Shown here: positions 23,937 through 32,337 of the stretch, one piece after another
How positions within the stretch are numbered: the stretch's first letter is position 1
Layout of the letters: every line of letters starts with the position of its first letter
Assembly (NCBI GenBank): GCA_046542845.1
Contig: JBKHAN010000003.1
Coordinates: 1-64,000 of the forward strand
DNA length: 64,000 bases
DNA from: SKKC01 sp046542845
Lineage (GTDB): Bacteria; Spirochaetota; Spirochaetia; DSM-27196; SKKC01
Direction: 5' to 3'
Made by a program: the position numbers and the translations under genes
Notes under the pieces: model-generated
Database searches by the model: none
Told to the model about the DNA's origin: nothing
Seen by the model: only the letters and a program-made list of their open reading frames with translations

Positions 23937-25049
23937 ATGCTGCGAGTGCTACTCATTGGAGCCGGACATACCCACGTTCACATACTTCGGTATGCAGAAC
24001 GCCTGACCCGAACGGGAACCGATGTCCTTGTCGTAACCCCGGATTCGGTTCACCCGTATTCCGGTATGGGTCCCGGCCTGCTCGGCGGAACGTACTCCTG
24101 GGAGCAGATATGCCTTCCAGTAGAAGCGCTCGCGAGACACTCCGGGGTATCGTTTGTTCGGGGCACTGTGTCCGGAGTCGAACCCGGGTCACAGACGGTT
24201 ACACTGCAGGACGGCAGGACCCTGGAGTACGACATTTTATCGGTAAACACGGGAAGTACGGTCGGCGCGAATGAACTCCCCGGCAGCCCTCGCCTGTACA
24301 CCGTGAAACCGATAGCGGAACTGAAACGCCTCCGAGGCAGCCTCATGGCAGCCGCTTCTCGAGCCCGCGGTATTCATGATTCCGTGCTCCGGGTTGCAGT
24401 CATCGGAGGCGGTCCGGCAGGCGTCGAATGTGCGGGAAACGCCGCCTTCCTTCTGCACAGATATGGCCGCGCGCGTGCCGAGGTGCGCTTGTATACTCGA
24501 TCCGAGCGACTTGCCCGCATGAGTTCGCGGCGAAGTCGCTGGCTGTCACGTTTTTTGACGCGGCATGGTGTCGACATACATCATACGACGGTCGCCAACC
24601 CGAATGACATAGACGCAGACTTTGTCGTTCTGGCCACCGGAACACGGCCGCCCGAGGCGCTTTGCCGATACGGACTGCCACTCGGTCCGAACGGTGGAAT
24701 TGCCATTGGCGGAACGCTCCAGAGCAACGCGTACCCGAACATCTTTGCTGTCGGTGACTGCGCCGATTTCCTTCCCGCACCGCTTGACCGTGTTGGCGTG
24801 TACGCGGTGCGCATGCAGGAGGTTCTGCTCGAAAACATCGATGGCCTGACCACGACGCTCGCCACACACGCGCCGGCGAGTGAAGCACAGCTCCGGGCGT
24901 TTACCGGAACAGGAGCGTACCTTGCCGGCGTTAATGCAGGGTTTGGAAGCGGTCTCCTGTACCGGGGGCCCTGGAGCGTCCGCGGGCGCATGGCGTTCCG
25001 CATCAAGGACCTTATTGACCGGCGCTTCATGCGTCGATACCAGGTCTGA
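23937..25049 (+). CDS. FAD-dependent pyridine-nucleotide oxidoreductase, TIGR03169-like
   Basis: A 370-residue flavoprotein related to type II NADH dehydrogenases and, as I recall, to TIGR03169, the domain fused to SelD in some organisms. It has the N-terminal FAD Rossmann motif L-L-I-G-A-G-H-T-H-V (the H-T-H variant is typical of this subfamily), P-Y-S-G-M-G-P-G-L, a second nucleotide fold V-A-V-I-G-G-G-P-A-G-V-E near residue 150, and the FAD-closing A-V-G-D-C-A-D near 270. Electron acceptor and role are unknown; selD is not next to it. Two GTG codons lie 6 and 9 bp upstream in frame; I chose the ATG from the promoter position. Confidence 0.85.
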   Translation: MLRVLLIGAGHTHVHILRYAERLTRTGTDVLVVTPDSVHPYSGMGPGLLGGTYSWEQICLPVEALARHSGVSFVRGTVSGVEPGSQTVTLQDGRTLEYDILSVNTGSTVGANELPGSPRLYTVKPIAELKRLRGSLMAAASRARGIHDSVLRVAVIGGGPAGVECAGNAAFLLHRYGRARAEVRLYTRSERLARMSSRRSRWLSRFLTRHGVDIHHTTVANPNDIDADFVVLATGTRPPEALCRYGLPLGPNGGIAIGGTLQSNAYPNIFAVGDCADFLPAPLDRVGVYAVRMQEVLLENIDGLTTTLATHAPASEAQLRAFTGTGAYLAGVNAGFGSGLLYRGPWSVRGRMAFRIKDLIDRRFMRRYQV

Positions 25050-25093
25050 TAGATACCGTAACATACTTCGATCGTGATATTCTGTTGAACATT

Positions 25094-25843
25094 ATGGATA
25101 AGCAATTCAGTTCTGAAGAGGTCCAGAAGATTATCGCTCGAGCGCTTGAAATCGACCATGAGACCCGTTCTGATTCGGCTCCTCAAGACACCACCACCGA
25201 CAGATTCAGCGAGGGAGACATAAAACGCATCGCAGCAGAAGCGGGTATTCCCGCCGATGCGATCCGCAAGGCGACGGTCGAAGCGGTGACCCGCCCCGCC
25301 GAAGTCGTCGTATCGGGCAACCTGATACGCGTGGAACAGTTTGTCCCGGGACACCTTGACGACGACGGACTCAGGCGACTTGAGCGCGAAGTTTCCGGTA
25401 TCATTTCGCAGGAAGGCTCCGGCGGGCCGCTCAACCTTCCCGGTTCGACGGTTCTCGGAAGCTCGTCCATACGGTATCGAAGCGGGTATCTGAAAGAGCA
25501 GATTGATGGTCACAAGCTTCAGTTCACGATACAGAACCAGGCAGACGGTGTTCGACTGGAGGTGAACGACGATATTTCGAACAGCATCACAGGCCTGTAC
25601 GGGGGAATAGTCGGGGGCGGTGGACTCGGCATTGGTCTCGGTGTCGGTCTCGGCGTCGGGATCGGAGCGCTCGGTTCTGCAGCCTTTTCCATACTGTTTC
25701 CGGTAGTAACGATCTCCGGTATGTTCGTTCTCGCGCGGAAGGTTGCCGCACAGTACCGTGCCAGGCGTCGGGAGGAGGTACAGCGGATCAGCACATCGCT
25801 GTTGTCCGCCATTCGAACAGAACTCTCCGAAAGCTCTACGTGA
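25094..25843 (+). CDS. Membrane protein of unknown function with glycine-rich span
   Basis: A 249-residue protein that I do not recognise. The N-terminal third is helical, with a short S-E-E-V-Q-K-I-I-A-R-A-L-E-I helix and a second G-D-I-K-R-I-A-A-E-A-G-I-P-A-D-A helix; the latter resembles the helix-turn unit found in some SHOCT- or J-like membrane proteins. The middle is beta-rich, and about residues 165-205 form one or two very glycine-rich membrane segments, followed by a basic cytoplasmic tail. It sits 44 bp after the oxidoreductase. An extended -10 (TG-A-TATTCT, 25075-25083) lies 10 nt before the ATG. A TTG at 25085 is an alternative start. Confidence 0.75.
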   Translation: MDKQFSSEEVQKIIARALEIDHETRSDSAPQDTTTDRFSEGDIKRIAAEAGIPADAIRKATVEAVTRPAEVVVSGNLIRVEQFVPGHLDDDGLRRLEREVSGIISQEGSGGPLNLPGSTVLGSSSIRYRSGYLKEQIDGHKLQFTIQNQADGVRLEVNDDISNSITGLYGGIVGGGGLGIGLGVGLGVGIGALGSAAFSILFPVVTISGMFVLARKVAAQYRARRREEVQRISTSLLSAIRTELSESST

Positions 25844-26774
25844 CCCCACCGTAATCGTTTACGGTCTCTGCGGGCACCGTGGAACTTTTCGCCTGAGCAT
25901 CGAGCCGGATTACACCAAAAAGCGACGCAACGACAATAAAGCCACCGAGAAGAGCCATGGGCCCTGGAATCTCGGCAAAAAGAACTGCTGCGAGCACCGA
26001 GGCACTGATCGGCTCAAGGAGAATGGACGCGGACACGAAGCTCGCCGGGAGGTACTTGAGGCCCCAGTTAAAGATGCTGTGACCGAGAATGGTGCAAAAA
26101 AACGCGAGTGCGAGAAACAGGGCAAACTCGCGCAGGCTGTATCCGGAAAACGGTTCTCCGCTGAGCACGACAAAGACCATTAATACTACCGTCGCGGTCA
26201 GATACACACTGAAATTGTACGTGACCACCCCGACGGTCCGACGCACCGCACGGCCAATGAGCATATATCCGGATACCGCCACCGCTCCGGCGACCGCCAG
26301 GAGATTCCCGGTCAGCGCTCCCGTTTCGCTCCCGGCGTTCGACAGACTCAGGATTATGCTTCCGGCAATCGCGCTGAAGATGCACAGGAAGACTGCCGGT
26401 CGCACCGATTCGCGCAGAAAAACGATACTGCCGGTCGCGACAAAAACCGGATGCAGCGTCACGAGGACGACGGCGCTTGCAACGCTGGTGTACCGGAGGC
26501 TGGTGATCCAGGTCGCAAAATGGAGCGCAAGGAACACGCCGCTGAGCAACAGCAGCGCGATGACACGAACCGGGTGTTTTTGTGGACCGATATCTGATCT
26601 GCGGCGATGGAGTCGGAGCAGGTACGGGGGAAGGAGCATGGCACTCGTAAAGAGCATGCGATAAAACGCGATAACGAGCGGTGGCGAATCCGAAAGGCGA
26701 ATGAATATCGCTGACAAAGAGGCAAATGCGACGCCAACGAGCACAATAAGCCGTGCCCGGTCAGTACTGTTCAT
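25836..26774 (-). CDS. EamA/DMT-family transporter
   Basis: A 312-residue membrane protein with ten predicted spans arranged as two EamA repeats, the drug/metabolite transporter superfamily architecture: first repeat to about residue 140, second opening with L-L-A-V-A-G-A-V-A-V-S-G-Y and closing with a conserved P-I-S-A-S-V-L-A-A-V-L-F segment. Substrate cannot be told. I use the ATG at 26774 because AGGAGCG is correctly spaced; a GTG at 26792 is also open. The gene overlaps the end of the HemW-like gene by 14 bp and so is probably translated by coupling. The 3' end overlaps the convergent membrane-protein gene by 8 bp. Confidence 0.92.
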   Translation of the reverse strand: MNSTDRARLIVLVGVAFASLSAIFIRLSDSPPLVIAFYRMLFTSAMLLPPYLLRLHRRRSDIGPQKHPVRVIALLLLSGVFLALHFATWITSLRYTSVASAVVLVTLHPVFVATGSIVFLRESVRPAVFLCIFSAIAGSIILSLSNAGSETGALTGNLLAVAGAVAVSGYMLIGRAVRRTVGVVTYNFSVYLTATVVLMVFVVLSGEPFSGYSLREFALFLALAFFCTILGHSIFNWGLKYLPASFVSASILLEPISASVLAAVLFAEIPGPMALLGGFIVVASLFGVIRLDAQAKSSTVPAETVNDYGGVT

Positions 26775-28053
26775 GTGATCGCTCCTGTACACCGACGGGG
26801 TGGAACGTCAAGGCAGGAATATGCGCCTCGAATATACTCCAGAGTTCGGGAAGAACGCGGTCAATGATCATACGCGTCGCAGGTTCTACCCGCAGACAGG
26901 GATCGCCCCTGGAGTCGGTATAGCACTGCAGCGAGGGGAACGCGGACCAGTGATCCTGCAACACCGATAGTACCGTATCAGGGGTACACCCGAAACGCTG
27001 CTGCAACAGGCCCAGATGAACGCCCCGCCTCGTTCGCAGTCCGTTCATGAAATGTTCGAAAAAGTGATCGGTGACCGACAGTACTTCAACCGCAGGCGCA
27101 TACACGCCCTGCTTCCATTTCTGATAGGCAAAGACGTCCTGCCCGGTGAGGCGCACCACGCGAGCGTCCGCGGAGTCCCCGGGTCGGGCGTACAGCATAC
27201 CGACTGCTCCCGGTCCTATCCCGATGTAGGGATCGAGATTCCAGTACGCGGCGTTGTGAAGCGACTCCTCGCCGGGAACGGCGTAATTCGAAACCTCGTA
27301 GCCCTCAAGACCGTATCTCTCCATGCGCTCGACGGCCGCATCCCAGAGCGCCTCGTGGTGATCATGAGACGGCATCGCGAGCCGGCCATGGTTGATCTGT
27401 TGTGCGAGAACGGTGCCCGCTTCGACGGTCAGGCCGTACAGCGAGACATGTGCAACGCCACGGCTCAGAATTTCGTCAAGACTACGCGCAAGACGATCCG
27501 GCGTCTGAGCGGGCGTTCCGACGATGACATCGACACTCATACGACCACCAAAGTGCTCAAGCAGATAGTCGACAGCCCGGAGCGCCGTGTCACGGTCGCT
27601 CCGGCGTCCGAGTACCGCAAGGTCTTCGTTATCGAGACTCTGTATTCCCATACTGACACGGTCAATGAGCGATTCCTCGAGCACCTCAACGAGCTCGGGT
27701 GTTACCGACTCGGGGTTTACCTCCATGGTCGCCTCACGCAATGTATCGGCGCGCACTCCGGCGGCAGTCAGCGAGGAAAAGAACGAATGCAGGCGCTCGG
27801 GCGGCACGACGCTCGGAGTGCCTCCGCCGATGTACAGCGTATCAAAAAGGGGATGACCGAGTTGCTCATACCAGAACCGCGTCTCGGCAAGCATACCGTC
27901 AAGCGTCTCATTCAGAACCCGCGGCGGGTATCCAGTCTCAAGGTAAAACGCGCAGTAATGACAGCGGGTACGGCAGAACGGAATGTGCAGATACAGCGAT
28001 GTCACGCGATGTCCGAGCGGGACCAGACCCGAATCAATCAGTGAATGTCTCAT
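26761..28053 (-). CDS. hemW: HemW-like radical SAM protein (coproporphyrinogen oxidase family)
   Basis: A radical SAM enzyme of about 430 residues in the HemN/HemW family. The [4Fe-4S]-binding C-x3-C-x2-C is in H-I-P-F-C-R-T-R-C-H-Y-C near residue 27-34, followed by the G-G-G-T-P-S SAM motif at about 75 and S-M-G-I-Q-S-L near 135. It has the HemW-type cysteine arrangement without the extra HemN cysteine after the third (it reads C-A-F-Y), so a heme chaperone role is more likely than coproporphyrinogen decarboxylation. The C-terminal HemN domain is present. I put the start at the ATG overlapping the upstream stop (ATGA); another ATG is 9 bp earlier. Confidence 0.85.
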   Translation of the reverse strand: MRHSLIDSGLVPLGHRVTSLYLHIPFCRTRCHYCAFYLETGYPPRVLNETLDGMLAETRFWYEQLGHPLFDTLYIGGGTPSVVPPERLHSFFSSLTAAGVRADTLREATMEVNPESVTPELVEVLEESLIDRVSMGIQSLDNEDLAVLGRRSDRDTALRAVDYLLEHFGGRMSVDVIVGTPAQTPDRLARSLDEILSRGVAHVSLYGLTVEAGTVLAQQINHGRLAMPSHDHHEALWDAAVERMERYGLEGYEVSNYAVPGEESLHNAAYWNLDPYIGIGPGAVGMLYARPGDSADARVVRLTGQDVFAYQKWKQGVYAPAVEVLSVTDHFFEHFMNGLRTRRGVHLGLLQQRFGCTPDTVLSVLQDHWSAFPSLQCYTDSRGDPCLRVEPATRMIIDRVLPELWSIFEAHIPALTFHPVGVQERSHEQY

Positions 28054-28862
28054 GGCGGGCATACATGCGCGGGAGCCTCGCCGCGGTACACAGTCCGTTC
28101 GTCAATCCGTACCTCTGCGTGTTTCCAGTCGCGAGGCAGGTCGAACCCGAGTACCGAACACGCGTGCGTCCACGCCGGCGGGAGACCGGCCTGCACGCTC
28201 AGCGTTGCACCGGTATACGGGAGGGTCAACGAAAGGCTGAAGGCACGCAGGAACATCCGGGTGCCGAGCCTGATCGATACGGCGAAGTCGTTGTAGACCC
28301 GGTCGCCGTGACGGTTGTCACCGATTACCGGGCATGAGAGCGACTGCAAGTGACGTCGGGCCTGATGCCGGCGTCCGGTCACAAGCGTCAACCTGAGCAG
28401 ACTGAACCACGCCTCGGCATATTCGCCCACAGGCGACGGAACAACCGCTCTGGAGATCGTCCGGTACCGGGTATACGAGGCCGATGGCTCCTGCCCCTCC
28501 CCTCGGGCGAGCGGGCGGTCGATGCATCCGTCGTCCGGCGCGTGACCACGGACGATAGCCAGATACTCTTTCGTTATCCCGGACTCGCGCAGGAGCGTGG
28601 AGAGCCGGCCGGCTGTTTCCTTGTCGAGCGCAAAGAGCATGATTCCGCTCGTCCCGCGATCGAGCCGGTGTACGACCTGTACTTTTCGATGCAGAAGACC
28701 CGACAGTGTGTTGACGCAGTTCGGCGCATGTCGGTCGAACTGATTGGGGTGAACGATCATTCCCGCCGGCTTGTCCACCACCACCAGGCGACCATCCTGC
28801 CAGAGCACCGGGACCTTGTGGCGCACACCCTGCACGAAGGTTTCGGGAGCCTCTTCCGACAT
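28050..28862 (-). CDS. truC: RluA-family pseudouridine synthase, TruC-like
   Basis: A 270-residue pseudouridine synthase with the RluA-class catalytic motif H-R-L-D-R-G-T-S-G (Asp68). The late signature G-R-R-H-Q-A-R-R-H-L-x6-P-V-I-G-D-N-R-H-G-D is the TruC variant, which modifies U65 of tRNA, rather than RluA/C/D. It lacks an S4 domain. The C-terminal 50 residues include W-T-H-A-C. It is in a tight unit: 4 bp after the 28867-29271 gene and in ATGA overlap with the HemW-like gene. The TruC call is from the motif only. Confidence 0.85.
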   Translation of the reverse strand: MSEEAPETFVQGVRHKVPVLWQDGRLVVVDKPAGMIVHPNQFDRHAPNCVNTLSGLLHRKVQVVHRLDRGTSGIMLFALDKETAGRLSTLLRESGITKEYLAIVRGHAPDDGCIDRPLARGEGQEPSASYTRYRTISRAVVPSPVGEYAEAWFSLLRLTLVTGRRHQARRHLQSLSCPVIGDNRHGDRVYNDFAVSIRLGTRMFLRAFSLSLTLPYTGATLSVQAGLPPAWTHACSVLGFDLPRDWKHAEVRIDERTVYRGEAPAHVCPP

Positions 28863-28866
28863 TCCG

Positions 28867-29271
28867 TCACGCCTGGCCGAGGCTCAGATCGCCGTGAATC
28901 TTGAACACCCGCCCGTCGCGTGTTACCGATAACTCGCGATCAGGAAACTCCCGTGGTAAGAGCTCGCGGATCTTCTCCACCGCTTCTTCATCGATCTGAT
29001 CTTCTATGTCGTCGGGAACGTCTTCGAGGGTGGCAATCTCGATCGAAAGCACATACCCGCGTCCGTGCTCCGATCCGTAACCCGCGGTGAAACTCGCCCC
29101 GACGTTAAACAGACCTGAGTGCTCTTTGTTGTCGGTCTCTCCACGGGACGGACGCGCGGGGTGGAGGTCGTACATTTCCCCGTATCTGTCTTCGAGATAA
29201 TCGTCGACTTCGTCGAAAATGCGTTTCAGGCGATCCTGGAAATCCTTCGTTTGTGGATGTTTAATGGACAT
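28867..29271 (-). CDS. Conserved-looking small acidic protein, unknown function
   Basis: A 134-residue cytoplasmic protein that I do not recognise. It is acidic, with a helical start (D-F-Q-D-R-L-K-R-I-F-D-E-V-D-D-Y-L-E-D), a beta-rich centre containing F-N-V-G-A-S-F-T-A-G-Y-G-S, a second acidic helix, and a final D-G-R-V-F-K-I-H-G-D-L. No cysteine, no membrane span. It lies 4 bp before the TruC-like gene and 9 bp after the hemolysin III gene, all on the minus strand, so the unit is hlyIII, this gene, truC-like, hemW-like, eamA. Confidence 0.75.
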   Translation of the reverse strand: MSIKHPQTKDFQDRLKRIFDEVDDYLEDRYGEMYDLHPARPSRGETDNKEHSGLFNVGASFTAGYGSEHGRGYVLSIEIATLEDVPDDIEDQIDEEAVEKIRELLPREFPDRELSVTRDGRVFKIHGDLSLGQA

Positions 29272-29280
29272 ACCGAGTAC

Positions 29281-29961
29281 CTATCCCGCGATATCGAAGT
29301 ACATCATAAAAAAGTGGCTTGCCGCACCCAGTAGCACAAACAGGTGCCAGATTTCGTGAAATCCGAAGACCCCCGGAAAAGGGTCAGGGCGTTTCAGTGC
29401 GTATATGACAGCACCTGCCGAATAGAAAATCCCGCCGGACAGAAGCCACACGATTCCGACATTCGACAGCGAGGCCAGAACCGGCCGTATGCCAATCACG
29501 GCGAGCCACCCTATGACCAGGTACACGCCCGCGGTCAGCCATCTCGGTGCATTCAGCCAGAACAGTTTGATGATGATTCCGGTGAGCGCGAGACCCCACA
29601 CGACCCCGAACAGGCTCCACCCCCAGCCGGGAAACTGCGGCTGCAGCGAGACAAGCGTCACCGGTGTGTAGGTTGCCGCGATCAGCACGTAAATCGACAC
29701 GTGATCGAAGGTGCGCAGCCGTCGAAGCGCGCGATCCGACACGCGTGCGGCATGATAGAGGGCACTCGCGGTGAACAGAAGAATCATGCCCGCGCCGTAG
29801 ACGGAAAAACTGATAATCTGAGCCGGGTTACCGTAGCCTTTTACGAGAAGGAACACGAGCCCTACCAATCCGAGGAGCGCTCCGAAGGCATGAGTAAGTG
29901 CATTTACCGGCTCACGAAGCCACGACTGCCGCGACACAGGACTGGAAGTCTCCGTTGACAT
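29281..29961 (-). CDS. Hemolysin III family membrane protein (TrhA/YqfA)
   Basis: A membrane protein of about 226 residues with seven spans, of the PAQR-related hemolysin III family. Diagnostic features are the N-terminal R-E-P-V-N-A-L-T-H-A-F-G, the S-A-L-Y-H-A-A near residue 68, and the C-terminal F-G-F-H-E-I-W-H-L-F-V-L-L-G-A-A-S-H-F, whose serine and histidines are the conserved metal-binding set. In other bacteria it affects membrane fluidity homeostasis. I start at the ATG at 29961 with AAGGG upstream; an ATG at 29979 is also in frame. Confidence 0.93.
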   Translation of the reverse strand: MSTETSSPVSRQSWLREPVNALTHAFGALLGLVGLVFLLVKGYGNPAQIISFSVYGAGMILLFTASALYHAARVSDRALRRLRTFDHVSIYVLIAATYTPVTLVSLQPQFPGWGWSLFGVVWGLALTGIIIKLFWLNAPRWLTAGVYLVIGWLAVIGIRPVLASLSNVGIVWLLSGGIFYSAGAVIYALKRPDPFPGVFGFHEIWHLFVLLGAASHFFMMYFDIAG

Positions 29962-29995
29962 TGTACACGACCCTTTCATGGTGCTTGTGTGATTG

Positions 29996-30020
29996 CCGGC
30001 CGCACGTTCAGTACGGCCGG
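29996..30020 (-). terminator. Hairpin after the aldolase gene
   Basis: A perfect 7-bp GC-rich stem (CCGGCCG at 29996-30002, CGGCCGG at 30014-30020) 25 bp beyond the aldolase stop. There is no T-run, so efficiency is uncertain. Confidence 0.5.
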
Positions 30021-30045
30021 TCCGTTCAGAGCAGGAGTGGGTATT

Positions 30046-31137
30046 CTAGTCTTCAAACACGAATTTGTCGACCGCGCCAAGATGACCAAAGGCCTCGACA
30101 AGGCGTTTGACAACCTGCTTTTCTCCGAGGTGCATCCACCCTCGGGGGTCTATCTTCTTCTTGTTGGGCTTGTCGGGACCTTCAGGGTTCCCCACCTGCG
30201 AATGAAGATATCCGTCGTTCTCGTCCATGTACTTCTTTATCGGCTGCGTAAAGGCCCACTGCGTATCAGTGTCAATATTGAACTTGACGACACCGTAGGA
30301 AACCGCTTCGCTGATTTCCTCTTCCGTGGAGCCTGAACCGCCGTGGAAGACGAGCGCCAGCGGTTTCTCCGGCAGATTATGGACCTCTGCAACTTTATCC
30401 TGTGACGCTTTCAGGATTTTGGGTTTCAGTTTGACATTTCCAGGCTTGTACACACCGTGCGTATTTCCGAACGCGGCGGCGACCGTGAACTGACCGAGAT
30501 CCTTCAGCGCTTCGTAGGCCGCAAGCACCTCTTCGGGCTGCGTGTACAGTCGCGAAGCGTCGACGTCGCTGTTGTCTACGCCGTCCTCCTCACCGCCTGT
30601 GACACCGAGTTCCAGCTCGAGCTGCATGTCGATGGCCGCGAGTTTTTTCATGTATTCGGTGCAGGTCGCCAGGTTCTCATCGAGAGATTCCTCGCTCAGG
30701 TCCAGCATATGCGAGCTGAACAGCGGCTTTCCGTGTTCTTCGCGGAACTTGGCACCTTCCTCGATCAGGCCGTCGATCCACGGGAGAAGCTTCCGTGCGG
30801 CGTGGTCGGTATGCAGTACAACCGCAACGCCGTAAACCTTGCTGAGAATATGCACGTGCTGTGCACCGGCAACGGCACCGGCTATCGCGGCCCGTTCCCC
30901 GGCATTATCCAGAAACTTGCCGGCGTTAAAGTGAGCTCCTCCGTTTGAGAACTGCACAATTATCGGGGCATTGGCTTCCTTTGCAGCCTGCATCGCCGAG
31001 TTGAGGCTGCTTGAGCCAATGACGTTGTAGGCGGGCAGCGCGCACTGCGCCTCACGGCAGTATGCATACAGATCAATGAGATCCTGTCCGGTGACTACAC
31101 CGGGTTTCAATTTGAGTTTAGAACCGACTTTATTCAT
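30046..31137 (-). CDS. fbaA: Class II fructose-bisphosphate aldolase
   Basis: A 363-residue class II (zinc) aldolase of the long E. coli FbaA type, splitting fructose-1,6-bisphosphate to the two triose phosphates in glycolysis. Seen features: N-V-I-G-S-S-S-L-N near residue 37, H-T-D-H-A (zinc histidine) near 116, the E-L-E-L-G-V-T-G-G-E-E-D-G-V segment, G-N-T-H-G-V-Y, and the closing F-H-G-G-S-G-S-T and N-I-D-T-D-T-Q loops that bind phosphate. GAAGGAGAC lies 6 nt before the ATG at 31137; upstream in-frame codons are not coding. It appears monocistronic. Confidence 0.97.
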   Translation of the reverse strand: MNKVGSKLKLKPGVVTGQDLIDLYAYCREAQCALPAYNVIGSSSLNSAMQAAKEANAPIIVQFSNGGAHFNAGKFLDNAGERAAIAGAVAGAQHVHILSKVYGVAVVLHTDHAARKLLPWIDGLIEEGAKFREEHGKPLFSSHMLDLSEESLDENLATCTEYMKKLAAIDMQLELELGVTGGEEDGVDNSDVDASRLYTQPEEVLAAYEALKDLGQFTVAAAFGNTHGVYKPGNVKLKPKILKASQDKVAEVHNLPEKPLALVFHGGSGSTEEEISEAVSYGVVKFNIDTDTQWAFTQPIKKYMDENDGYLHSQVGNPEGPDKPNKKKIDPRGWMHLGEKQVVKRLVEAFGHLGAVDKFVFED

Positions 31138-31222
31138 GGTTATGTCTCCTTCGTTCATTCTTCGTTCTTGCCACGGTATGCTACCATACTTGCTGCAGCG
31201 TCCACCACCCGTGAGGCGGCCG

Positions 31223-32284
31223 CTACTGCATTTTCGCCATCTCAAATCGCAGCGTGTGTCCGGCGGGGTTCAAGCCAACCGAATATTCTCCACGCAACGT
31301 CGTTGTGAGCACCGTCAACAAACGCTCAAGCGCTGGATCGGTCTGTGGTCGCCGCGGCTGCCTTTCGTGTGCATCACCGGCCCGGACAAAGACCGAAAGC
31401 TCCACGTCCGCGCGATCGAGGCGGGTCAGTGATACCCGTAACACCGGTGCATAGGAGCTTCCCTCGTAGGCCTGCATCAGATCGGCGAGAAACTCCACAA
31501 GCAGCAGACCGCATGCGGAGGCCTGGTCTACGCGCAACTCCATGGGCTGGACATCCGTGGATATATGGGGCGGCGTTCCGCTTTTCAGATACTCGGAGGC
31601 CACGTGTACCACACCTCGGACGTACTTCGACATAGACACCGAAATAGGAGTGTCCGCGTGTTCAAAGGCGTTACTGACGAGCGCGAGGGCCCGGACATGC
31701 ACGTGCATGCGTGTCTGCTGGGCCGGCGAGGGATTATCCTCGCGCAGACGCACAATAGCGGACAGGAGCTGGAGACTCTCACCGACACGCTGATGGACAC
31801 GGCGAAGCACGCGATTGTTGCGCTCAACGAGGTCATGATACCGCTGTTCGGCGATGACCCGCTCGGACACGTCTCGCCCGATCGCGTCAATGCATATGAG
31901 TGTACCCCGTCGGTTCCACACGCCGCGAAACCGCTCCTCTACCCACACAATGCGTCCGTCCCGTGCGGTCCAGCGCACCACAGTGGGACCCGAGGGAATA
32001 ACGCCCCGCTTCAGGCCCTCGAGTATCACGTAGTCTTCGGGATGGACAAGTCGCCCTAACAGACGCGGCACGGTGTACCAGTCTGAAACCGGGTATCCAA
32101 GCACACGTTCCACCGCTTCGTTCGCGAACTCAACCCGCTCGGTTGGATGTACCCTGTAGCGAAAGAAAACGTCGCTGCCGGTGCGGGCCATAAACTCGGC
32201 AATTCCGCGACGACGGCTGCGATTGAAGAGATCGGTCAAACTACCGGGTATTCGGGGTATGAATGGTACCTGCACAGCGCTCAA
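31223..32284 (-). CDS. PAS-domain histidine-kinase-like protein with degenerate catalytic domain
   Basis: A 353-residue soluble protein. Residues about 35-145 form a PAS domain (F-A-N-E-A-V-E-R-V-L-G-Y, later W-V-E-E-R-F-R-G-V-W-N-R-R-G). A HisKA_2-like dimerisation helix follows with R-R-V-H-Q-R-V-G-E-S-L-Q-L-L-S-A-I-V-R-L near 170, where H is the expected phospho-acceptor. The ATPase part (about 230-350) is poor: the place where the N-box asparagine should be reads L-L-V-E-F-L-A-D-L-M-Q-A-Y, and no G-x-G boxes are visible. It may be an inactive kinase or an adaptor. It is divergent from the M48 protease; no response regulator is beside it. Confidence 0.72.
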   Translation of the reverse strand: MSAVQVPFIPRIPGSLTDLFNRSRRRGIAEFMARTGSDVFFRYRVHPTERVEFANEAVERVLGYPVSDWYTVPRLLGRLVHPEDYVILEGLKRGVIPSGPTVVRWTARDGRIVWVEERFRGVWNRRGTLICIDAIGRDVSERVIAEQRYHDLVERNNRVLRRVHQRVGESLQLLSAIVRLREDNPSPAQQTRMHVHVRALALVSNAFEHADTPISVSMSKYVRGVVHVASEYLKSGTPPHISTDVQPMELRVDQASACGLLLVEFLADLMQAYEGSSYAPVLRVSLTRLDRADVELSVFVRAGDAHERQPRRPQTDPALERLLTVLTTTLRGEYSVGLNPAGHTLRFEMAKMQ

Positions 32285-32337
32285 GTCTAATCCGGGTCGA
32301 CGAGCTGCACAAGCGCGGAGTATTGTTACAGGCAGCT

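Noticed and set aside
24581..25849. A 422-codon minus-strand frame opposite the oxidoreductase and membrane-protein genes
   Set aside because: Composition is arginine- and serine-rich without domains, and both plus-strand genes are well supported.
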